A DNA stretch of 18,961 bases from Candidatus Latescibacterota bacterium. Its GTDB lineage: Bacteria > Latescibacterota > UBA2968 > UBA8231. Made by a program: the position numbers and the translations under genes. Below, one piece after another: positions 12,962-18,961 of this stretch. The stretch's first letter is position 1. The number at the start of each line of letters is the position of its first letter. The stretch is from positions 1-18,961 of the forward strand of contig JAJDYK010000322.1 of NCBI GenBank assembly GCA_022825185.1. Direction: 5' to 3'. A model generated the notes under the pieces. That model saw only the letters and a program-made list of their open reading frames with translations. It did not search any database and was not told the origin of the DNA.

Positions 12962-13972
12962 ATGAGTGATCTGATCGTCGTTCATCCAGATTTTGACGGG
13001 GTTTGGCCCTTTGCCGCCGACCACTTCCGCACCTTGTGGCCCGAAGCGGACTTTGTACGCCTAGCGCACGGAGACGAACGGCCCTTGGGCGAGGTGGTCG
13101 AGGACCCGAGCCAAGTGACGCGGTTGGCCACGCTGGGGGTGCCAGTCAGCCTGACGTGTCTGCGACTTTTTACGGCTTTGCAGGAGGCGACCTTTCAGGG
13201 GTCTTATGGCCGACGGCTAGGCGAGGGCTGTAGTGAGTATCTGGACGAGGCTGGCGTCGTTGTGTACGACCATCCGAGCGAGGGGTTTTGGTCGCAGACC
13301 GTGGCGGAATTTGGTCTGGCATTGACACTGTGCGGGCTGCGGCGGATTCCGCAGTTGCACCGGGAGATTATACAGAGCCAAGCGCCTTGGGACTACGAAC
13401 CGCCCGGGGGCCAAGGTCGGCCCGGAGCGCGCGGTCACCAGTTTGGCGACGACTCTGCCTTTGCCAGTGGCACGCTGTGCGGCAAGCGGGTGCGGATCGT
13501 CGGGGCCGGCAATATCGCCAGCCGCTACGCCAGCTTCGCGTCGATGCTGGGAGCCGATGTGGCGGCTTGGGACCCGTTTGCCACGGAGCCGTGCTTTCAC
13601 CGGGCCGGATCGCGCCGCGAATACCATCTAGAGCGGCTAGTCACCGATGCCGAAGTGTTTGCGCCCATGGTGCCGCTGACGGAATCGACGCGCGGCTTGG
13701 TCGAGGCTGGGCACATTGACGCGCTGCCCAAGGGCTGTCTGGTGGTGCTGGTGACCAGAGCCAGAATCTGCGATACTGACGCGATCCGGCGGCGGGTGAT
13801 GGCCGATGAACTGAGCCTAGCGGCGGACGTGTGGGACCAAGAGCCGCTGCCTTTAGACGATCCGCTGCTGGGGCGGCACAACGTGGTGCACACACCGCAC
13901 AACGCCGGGCGCACGATCGACGCGAACAAGGCGTGGGCGGAGAAATTAGCCGTGCAGTTCAAGCCGCGCTGA
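12962..13972 (+). CDS. D-isomer-specific 2-hydroxyacid dehydrogenase family protein
   Basis: This 336-residue NAD(P)-dependent oxidoreductase interconverts a 2-hydroxy acid and its 2-keto acid. The N-terminal substrate-binding half (about 1-110) is followed by a Rossmann domain with the nucleotide loop VGAGNIASRYASF (180-192), where Ala replaces the third Gly of GxGxxG, and AAWDPF (201-206) after strand 2. The catalytic triad appears present: Arg266 (VTRARICD), Glu294 (DVWDQEPLP) and His313 (HTPHNAGRT). A Gly/Pro-rich segment (about 143-170) before the Rossmann loop is longer than usual. It starts 5 nt after the PHP gene. The nearest Shine-Dalgarno-like GAGGAG lies in the end of that gene, rather far upstream. 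Substrate is unknown; a phosphoglycerate, glyoxylate or sugar-acid derived substrate are all possible. Confidence 0.88.
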   Translation: MSDLIVVHPDFDGVWPFAADHFRTLWPEADFVRLAHGDERPLGEVVEDPSQVTRLATLGVPVSLTCLRLFTALQEATFQGSYGRRLGEGCSEYLDEAGVVVYDHPSEGFWSQTVAEFGLALTLCGLRRIPQLHREIIQSQAPWDYEPPGGQGRPGARGHQFGDDSAFASGTLCGKRVRIVGAGNIASRYASFASMLGADVAAWDPFATEPCFHRAGSRREYHLERLVTDAEVFAPMVPLTESTRGLVEAGHIDALPKGCLVVLVTRARICDTDAIRRRVMADELSLAADVWDQEPLPLDDPLLGRHNVVHTPHNAGRTIDANKAWAEKLAVQFKPR

Positions 13973-14001
13973 TTGCTCGCATTAGGTGCTGGGTTTATAC
14001 T
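13973..14001 (+). promoter_or_regulatory. Putative promoter of the transketolase-like gene
   Basis: TTGCTC (13973-13978), a 17-nt spacer and TATACT (13996-14001, five of six matches). It sits in the 77-nt gap after the dehydrogenase stop, and the predicted start near 14008 gives a leader of about 42 nt. The -35 is weak (three of six). It suggests separate or added control of the downstream gene. Confidence 0.35.
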
Positions 14002-14049
14002 TTTACGACTCTTTCATTCAACTGAAAATACCCACTTAGGGAGTTATAC

Positions 14050-16293
14050 ATGCGGGGGATCGAAGCGGCGCAAACGGGACAACAGCAGCGCAACAAAGAG
14101 TTGTTGGGCGGAGTGCGCTACCTAGGCGAGAAGGTGCATTCCGAGGTCTTGCCGCTCACCGTGGATATCGGCAACCAACAGGCGCTGCACCAAGAGCAGA
14201 TCGACGCCCTAGAGGGCTTGCAGATCGAAGCAGCCGCAATCGCGATTCGCTCGCTGGCCTCGCTGGCCGAAATCGGCGAACTGGACCACCTCGGCGGCGG
14301 TCTAGAGCTGATTCCTTCGCTCTTGCTGACCTTGGCGATTACCGACTACGAGGGCATCGAGTACACCATCGAACACGCCCACACCTCAGTGGGCTACTAC
14401 GCGGTACTGGCGGCGTTGGGTTTTATCGATGAGGAGATTGTCGTCGAGGGTTTTCGCCGCGGACTCGACGCTCCTGGGCACGTGTCTTGGTTGCCGGGCG
14501 GCACTCAACTCAACGGCGGGCGGCTGGGGGTGATGATTCCGGTGGCCGTGGGCCAAGCCCTCGGCAAACGGGCCAAGTTCGACGAGAGTGGCTGGGTCAT
14601 CTGCCACTGTGGCGACGCTGGCTACATTTCGGGCCAAGCGCTCAATGGCTTCAACGGCGCGGCCGTCCACGGAGCGCCGATCACTTTCGTCATGCACCGC
14701 AACGGCATCCAGCTTTCGGGCGCTACCGAGGGCATTATGGACAAGGATCCGCGCCCGATTGTCGCGGCGATGGGCGTGGAAGTCATCGAGATCGAGACTC
14801 TGCACGACGCTGCGGCACTTTACGAAACCTATGTCGAAGGCTACAAGCTGGCGCAGCAGGGCCGACCGACGCTGATCTATCCCACGGGAACGCACGAGCA
14901 ACTCGGCGACTTTGGCGGGCGCATGGGCATTGGTTCCGAGGTCGCAGCATTTGCCGCCGAGCACGGCGTCGATCTCAGCACTCGCATTTGGGTCCCCGGC
15001 TCGCTGATGAGCTATCGCGACGTAGTGCCGATGCTCGAGTGCCTCTTCTTGGTCAACAAGCTTCCCGGCGGCGAAGGGCATCACGACGGCCACATGAAGG
15101 GCCGCGATGCCGCGCAAGTGCTGAGCAACCCGATGTTCCAAAAGACAGCGGCGGCGAGCCAAGCCCTAGCGACGCTGCACCAAGACGAGAAGCGCCAAGT
15201 TGAAACCCGAGCGAGACCCGCGCCCGGCAGCCGCAACTTGGTTCTGCCCGAGGATATGCGAGAAAAGGTCAGCCTGCCCGAGGTGGGCACGAGCGAAAGT
15301 CCTCGCGCTGGGTCCGAGGCTGCGTACGCAGCGGTGGCTGCGCATTTTCCCGATGACGTCTTCGTCGTTAGCTGTGACCTCGATCCTTCGACCAAGCTGG
15401 CGAAGGCTCGCGGGTTCTTGGCCGCGGATCACCAATTCGAGATGAGTATTGAGGAGCAGGCCGCTTGTCTGATTACCGACGGATTGGCGATGAGCGTGCC
15501 GGGGCCGCAGCTCAATGTGGTATCGACGTTTGCCGCCTTTTACGAGGGCATTGCCCGCGAGGGCTTTGATGTCTGGCGCTATCAGCGCAACCTCACCGGC
15601 GTCAACGAGGGCCTCAATGTCGCCTTCCACGTCTCGCACGTGGGGGCCTGCACCGGGCGCGATCACTTTTCGGGTTGGGGCTTGGAGTGGATCAACGTCG
15701 GCTTGAGCTATTTGCCCTATCTGCACCGCTTTTACGGGCCAGCCGATGCGCGGGCGGCGTTTTTGGCGGTCTGCGATATGGCGGCGCACTACGGAGGGCA
15801 CATCATCGGCATCCCGCGCGACTCTCTGCCCATCCTCGAAAAGCAGGACGGCTCGGGGCCGCTGTGGGAGCCGGGCGACGCTTGGGAGCCGATGACAGTT
15901 TACCGCACTTATGCAGGAGCCGAGCGGGCGATCTTGGCTTTTGGCGCGCCGGCTTTTCTGGCTGGCGAGGCGGCAGAACAGTTCGAAGGCGCGGTGGATG
16001 TGCATATAATCAACGGGCTACCACTGCCTGACGCTGCCTTAGAAGAGTTGGTGGGCCGCTATCCCAAGGGTGTAGCAACTATCGAAGACGGTCTGATCGG
16101 CGCGGCCAACACTGGAGTGCGCGGTTTCGCCGGGTTGGTGGCGGGTGTCGCTGGCGACTTGGGCATTCCGGCGGCGCACATCGGCATTACCGACCCGACG
16201 ACGGCCCCGTCAGAAGGCCATTTAGAAACGTGGGCGCACTTTGGCATTACGACCGAGGCGCTCGTCGCAGCCGTGAGCGGGCTAGAACAATAA
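14050..16293 (+). CDS. Transketolase-like thiamine-diphosphate enzyme
   Basis: This 747-residue protein has the three-domain layout of transketolase: a PP domain (about 1-360), a linker (about 365-415), a Pyr domain (about 415-600) and a C-terminal domain ending DPTTAPSEGHLETWAHFGIT. The thiamine-diphosphate motif is CGDAGYISGQ (187-196) with Asn218 29 residues after Asp189, so GDG has become GDA. The activating glutamate is Glu469 in FEMSIEEQ. LNGGRLGVMIPVAVGQALG (154-172) replaces the usual GSLGHG stretch. A canonical transketolase is about 660 residues and moves two-carbon units between sugar phosphates; the extra length and altered motifs suggest another substrate. AGGGAG at 14038-14043 lies 6 nt before the ATG. 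The neighbouring 2-hydroxyacid dehydrogenase and acid-sugar dehydratase hint that a keto acid or keto sugar is the donor, which is inference. Confidence 0.82.
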   Translation: MRGIEAAQTGQQQRNKELLGGVRYLGEKVHSEVLPLTVDIGNQQALHQEQIDALEGLQIEAAAIAIRSLASLAEIGELDHLGGGLELIPSLLLTLAITDYEGIEYTIEHAHTSVGYYAVLAALGFIDEEIVVEGFRRGLDAPGHVSWLPGGTQLNGGRLGVMIPVAVGQALGKRAKFDESGWVICHCGDAGYISGQALNGFNGAAVHGAPITFVMHRNGIQLSGATEGIMDKDPRPIVAAMGVEVIEIETLHDAAALYETYVEGYKLAQQGRPTLIYPTGTHEQLGDFGGRMGIGSEVAAFAAEHGVDLSTRIWVPGSLMSYRDVVPMLECLFLVNKLPGGEGHHDGHMKGRDAAQVLSNPMFQKTAAASQALATLHQDEKRQVETRARPAPGSRNLVLPEDMREKVSLPEVGTSESPRAGSEAAYAAVAAHFPDDVFVVSCDLDPSTKLAKARGFLAADHQFEMSIEEQAACLITDGLAMSVPGPQLNVVSTFAAFYEGIAREGFDVWRYQRNLTGVNEGLNVAFHVSHVGACTGRDHFSGWGLEWINVGLSYLPYLHRFYGPADARAAFLAVCDMAAHYGGHIIGIPRDSLPILEKQDGSGPLWEPGDAWEPMTVYRTYAGAERAILAFGAPAFLAGEAAEQFEGAVDVHIINGLPLPDAALEELVGRYPKGVATIEDGLIGAANTGVRGFAGLVAGVAGDLGIPAAHIGITDPTTAPSEGHLETWAHFGITTEALVAAVSGLEQ

Positions 16294-16320
16294 ACACACC
16301 AAGCATAAAGGCATAAAATT

Positions 16321-16962
16321 ATGAAGCGGAGCATACTTTTAATCATCGCACTTTGGGCTTTCGGCTGTGGAACCGGCGGTCAAGGTGGGGAAACAAGCAA
16401 GGAGATCTTAATGGATCCTACAGGCGAGGCCCTGAACGAGCAGGCACCCGACGAATTCTCAGTGCGCTTGGAGACCAGCGCTGGCCCGGTGGTCATCCAA
16501 GTGACGCGCGATTGGGCACCGCTTGGTGCCGACCGTTTCTACAACTTGGTCCGCAATGGCTTCTACGACGAGCAGCGCTTCTTCCGCGTGGTGCCTGGGT
16601 TCGTGGTGCAGTGGGGTCTGAGCGGCAATCCAGCGCTGAACCAGGTCTGGCATCGGGCCAATATCCTCGACGACCCCGTCGTGCAGAGCAATACGCGCGG
16701 ACGGATTACGTACGCCAAAACCAACCAGCCCAATACGCGCACGACCCAACTTTTTATCAACTTGGGAGACAACGCCAATCTCGATGGCATGGGGTTTGCG
16801 CCCTTCGGCGAAGTAGTAGAAGGCATGGAGGTGGTCGATGCGATCAATGCCGAGTACGGCCAGCAGCCAAACCAGGGGCAAATCCACGGACGCGGCAACG
16901 CCTATCTCGAAGAAAACTTTCCCAACCTAGACTATATCGCCAAGGCCGAGATCATCGAGTAA
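16321..16962 (+). CDS. Cyclophilin-type peptidyl-prolyl isomerase, probable lipoprotein
   Basis: This 213-residue protein catalyses cis-trans isomerisation at proline in folding proteins. The N-terminus MKRSILLIIALWAFGCGTGG looks like a lipoprotein signal with Cys16 as the lipidated residue, although the -2 position is an unusual Phe. A Gly-rich linker leads to the cyclophilin domain (about 46-213). The catalytic arginine is Arg89 and Gln97 follows in FFRVVPGFVVQWG, with TTQLFINLGDN (141-151) and FAPFGEVVEGMEVVDAI (159-175) completing the active-site face. It would act outside the cytoplasmic membrane. The gene begins 27 nt after the transketolase-like gene with only a weak AAAGG ribosome-binding site. 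The next gene starts 1 nt after its stop, so the two are probably co-transcribed. Confidence 0.9.
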   Translation: MKRSILLIIALWAFGCGTGGQGGETSKEILMDPTGEALNEQAPDEFSVRLETSAGPVVIQVTRDWAPLGADRFYNLVRNGFYDEQRFFRVVPGFVVQWGLSGNPALNQVWHRANILDDPVVQSNTRGRITYAKTNQPNTRTTQLFINLGDNANLDGMGFAPFGEVVEGMEVVDAINAEYGQQPNQGQIHGRGNAYLEENFPNLDYIAKAEIIE

Positions 16963-16963
16963 A

Positions 16964-17860
16964 TTGGCCGCCGAAATCCGCAATGAGGCCGTCGGGCTAA
17001 AGGCCGGTACTCTAGCCGTTTTGACCGCGGTGCTATGGGGCGGCAATCCGGTGGCGATTAAGGTAGGTCTCGATGGAGTGCCGCCAGCGGCGATGGCTGG
17101 CTTGCGTTTTGCACTAGGTGCCCTGACCGTATGGGTCGGGGCACTTTTTGCTGGTATTCGGCTGCGCATACCCCGCAGCGAGTGGAAGGGGCTGGGCGGC
17201 TTGGCCCTGCTTTTCGCGCTGCAAATATGGCTTTTGAATGCGGGTACTCAGTACACCACGGCTAGCCGCTCGGGGGTGGTGGTCAATATCTACCCCTTCT
17301 TCACGGCACTCTTCGCGCACTTACTCGTCGGCGACCGCTTGGGCTTGGGGCAGTGGTTTGGCTTGCTCATTTCGTTTGCCGGCGTGGTGTTGCTGTTTTG
17401 GGAGTCGCTGGCGCTAGCCGAGACGCAGTACCTGCTCGGTGACGCGATGGTGGCCGCGAGCGGTTTGTTGTTGGGCTTGCGGCAGGTGGTGATCAAGCGG
17501 CTAGTGCAGGGGCTTAACCCGTATCAGGTTTTATTTTGGCAGGCCATGCTGAGTCTGCCGCTGTTTGCCGCTTGGAGCGCGTTCTTAGAATCCGAGGCCG
17601 AGTACGTCCTAACCGGCCCGGTCGTCGCCGGCGTGCTTTATCAAGGCATCGTCGTCGCTGGGTTGTGTTTTATCATCCTCGTCTTTCTGCTCCAACACCA
17701 CTCGCCGGGGCGATTGGGGGGCTTCGGTTTTGCCACGCCAGTGGTGGGCGTGCTGTTGAGCGCCGCGCTCTTGGACGAGGCCATATCGCCCTATCTGCTG
17801 GCCAGCATGGGATTGGTGGCTGTGGGGATTGTGGTCGCCAACAGGGTTGGGCGAGATTAG
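16964..17860 (+). CDS. EamA-family (DMT superfamily) transporter
   Basis: This 298-residue integral membrane protein has about ten transmembrane helices arranged as two EamA repeats. The first repeat shows LWGGNPVAIKVGLDGVPPAAMAGLRFALGA-type residues (24-53) and TTASRSGVVVNIYPFFTAL (98-116). The second shows GLRQVVIKRLVQGLNPYQVLFWQ and ATPVVGVLLSAALLDEAISPYLLASMGLV. Family members export amino acids, nucleosides or other small metabolites. The start is TTG, 1 nt after the cyclophilin stop; no ATG exists before the first helix, and Shine-Dalgarno support is poor, so translation is likely coupled to the upstream gene. There is no clue to the substrate beyond the neighbouring small-acid metabolism genes. 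Confidence 0.9.
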   Translation: MAAEIRNEAVGLKAGTLAVLTAVLWGGNPVAIKVGLDGVPPAAMAGLRFALGALTVWVGALFAGIRLRIPRSEWKGLGGLALLFALQIWLLNAGTQYTTASRSGVVVNIYPFFTALFAHLLVGDRLGLGQWFGLLISFAGVVLLFWESLALAETQYLLGDAMVAASGLLLGLRQVVIKRLVQGLNPYQVLFWQAMLSLPLFAAWSAFLESEAEYVLTGPVVAGVLYQGIVVAGLCFIILVFLLQHHSPGRLGGFGFATPVVGVLLSAALLDEAISPYLLASMGLVAVGIVVANRVGRD

Positions 17861-17884
17861 CAACCAAGTCAACGGGAATCCAAT

Positions 17885-18961
17885 ATGCAGTTCGTAATCG
17901 ACGTGCATCTGCACTCGCGTTTTGCGCGAGCGACGAGTCGCGACCTCAACCCTTCCAACTTGCACAAGTGGTCGGCGCTCAAGGGCGTTGATGTGGTCGG
18001 CACGGGCGACTATACGCATCCAGAGTGGTTCGCCGAAATATCTGAGCAACTCGAACCGGCTGAAGAAGGCTTGTACCAACTCGAACCCGGCCGCCGCGCC
18101 GCCGTGGAACAAGAGCTGCCCGAGCGCTGCCGCCGCGCCGTGCGCTTCATGCTTTCGGTGGAAATCAGCACTATCTATAAGAAGGGCGACAAGACCCGCA
18201 AGATCCACCACGTCGTCATCCTGCCCTCCCTCGAATCCGTAGCCCGACTCAACCGCCGTCTCGGTGCCATTGGCAACTTGAAGTCCGACGGCCGGCCCAT
18301 CTTGGGGCTGGACAGCCGCGATCTTTTAGAGATTTGTCTCGAAGCCGACGAGAAGGTGCTCTTCATCCCGGCCCATATATGGACGCCGCATTTTGCCGCG
18401 TTGGGGGCATCGTCGGGCTTTGACTCGTTGGAGGAGTGCTACGAGGATCTGCTGCCGCATATCTTCGCGGTGGAGACCGGCCTGTCCTCAGACCCGCCGA
18501 TGAACTGGCGGCTGTCGGCCCTGGACCGCTATGCGATCGTATCCAATTCCGACGCCCACTCGCCGCAAAAGCTGGCCCGCGAGGCCACGTGCTTTGATAC
18601 GGAGTGCTCGTATCTGGGCATCTACTCTGCGCTCAAAGACCGCGACCCAGCGCGCTTTTTGGGCACCTTGGAGTTCTACCCCGAAGAAGGCAAATACCAC
18701 TACGACGGCCACCGCAAGTGCTCGGTGTGCTACAAGCCAGCGCAAACGCTGGCCGCTGAGGGGATCTGCCCGGTGTGTGGACGCAAGCTGACGGTGGGAG
18801 TTTTGCACCGGGTGGAGAAGCTAGCCGATCGACCGGAGGGATTCCGCCCGGATGTTGCCCCATCCTACGAGTACCTGATCCCGCTCGACGAAGTGATCGG
18901 CGCAGCGGTCGGCGTTGGTCCGAAGAGCAAAAAAGTCCGCGGCGTGTACGATCGGCTCTTG
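17885..18961 (+). CDS. Endonuclease Q (EndoQ), PHP-domain DNA-repair nuclease; 3' end beyond window
   Basis: The frame is open for 359 codons to the right edge. It closely matches EndoQ, which nicks DNA 5' of deaminated bases (uracil, hypoxanthine) and abasic sites, best known from Thermococcales and methanogens and rarer in bacteria. PHP-type metal residues are seen at DVHLHSRFARATS (6-18; His8, His10), GTGDYTHPEW (39-48), SVEISTIYKK (91-100), IHHV (107-110), IPAHIWTP (161-168), VETGLSSDPPMNWRLSALDR (196-215) and SNSDAHSP (220-227; Asp223, His225). A four-cysteine zinc finger follows: Cys279, Cys282, Cys295 and Cys298. The start ATG has a weak GGGAA, 24 nt after the transporter stop. Known EndoQ is about 400-425 residues, so the end should be near, unless it is fused to a UvrD-type helicase as I recall for some bacterial homologues. 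Confidence 0.92.
   Translation, partial: MQFVIDVHLHSRFARATSRDLNPSNLHKWSALKGVDVVGTGDYTHPEWFAEISEQLEPAEEGLYQLEPGRRAAVEQELPERCRRAVRFMLSVEISTIYKKGDKTRKIHHVVILPSLESVARLNRRLGAIGNLKSDGRPILGLDSRDLLEICLEADEKVLFIPAHIWTPHFAALGASSGFDSLEECYEDLLPHIFAVETGLSSDPPMNWRLSALDRYAIVSNSDAHSPQKLAREATCFDTECSYLGIYSALKDRDPARFLGTLEFYPEEGKYHYDGHRKCSVCYKPAQTLAAEGICPVCGRKLTVGVLHRVEKLADRPEGFRPDVAPSYEYLIPLDEVIGAAVGVGPKSKKVRGVYDRLL

Noticed and set aside
14386..15162. 258-codon minus-strand open frame opposite the transketolase-like gene
   Set aside because: It is antisense to a coding region with clear thiamine-diphosphate motifs and has no recognisable domain.
1..18961. CRISPR arrays, tRNA/rRNA genes, insertion sequences and phage genes
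   Set aside because: I found no regularly spaced repeats, cloverleaf-like sequences, transposase frames or terminal inverted repeats by reading both strands.

Overview
This is an 18.96-kb piece of a GC-rich bacterial chromosome with tightly packed genes, Shine-Dalgarno sites, ATG/GTG/TTG starts and several sigma70-like promoters. I see no tRNA, rRNA, CRISPR array or insertion sequence. The mix of genes (a phytanoyl-CoA-dioxygenase-like enzyme, a mandelate-racemase-type enolase-superfamily enzyme, a CehA-like PHP hydrolase, a Na+-pump oxaloacetate decarboxylase and endonuclease Q) recalls uncultured candidate phyla such as Latescibacterota or Poribacteria. That placement is an inference from memory of gene content and was not tested.

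Left part (1-5745). The window opens in the 3' end of a secreted repeat-protein gene. It then has recQ and a Tat-exported PhoX-like gene, both on the minus strand and separated by a strong rho-independent terminator. birA (biotin-protein ligase) runs on the plus strand, followed by a small minus-strand orphan gene of 64 codons and a vapBC toxin-antitoxin pair.

Centre, minus strand (5746-11910). Transcription runs right to left. A strong promoter at 11964-11992 reads into an enolase-superfamily dehydratase/racemase gene, a PhyH-like oxygenase gene and rfbA, with gaps of only 5-6 nt. After 68 nt comes oadG-oadB-oadA, the Na+-translocating oxaloacetate decarboxylase. Its alpha subunit carries a C-terminal biotin domain and is the evident client of the nearby BirA.

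Right part, plus strand (12040-18961). A divergent promoter reads into a CehA-like PHP hydrolase, a D-2-hydroxyacid dehydrogenase and, after its own putative promoter, a divergent full-length transketolase-like enzyme. These are followed by a probable cyclophilin lipoprotein, an EamA-type exporter and endonuclease Q, which runs off the right end.

The best candidate for an undescribed system is the divergent cluster at about 9.0-16.3 kb. It combines an acid-sugar dehydratase fold, an oxygenase with a halogenase-like HxG iron site, a nucleotidyltransferase, a PHP hydrolase, a 2-hydroxyacid dehydrogenase and an atypical thiamine-diphosphate enzyme. Its substrate cannot be read from the sequence.
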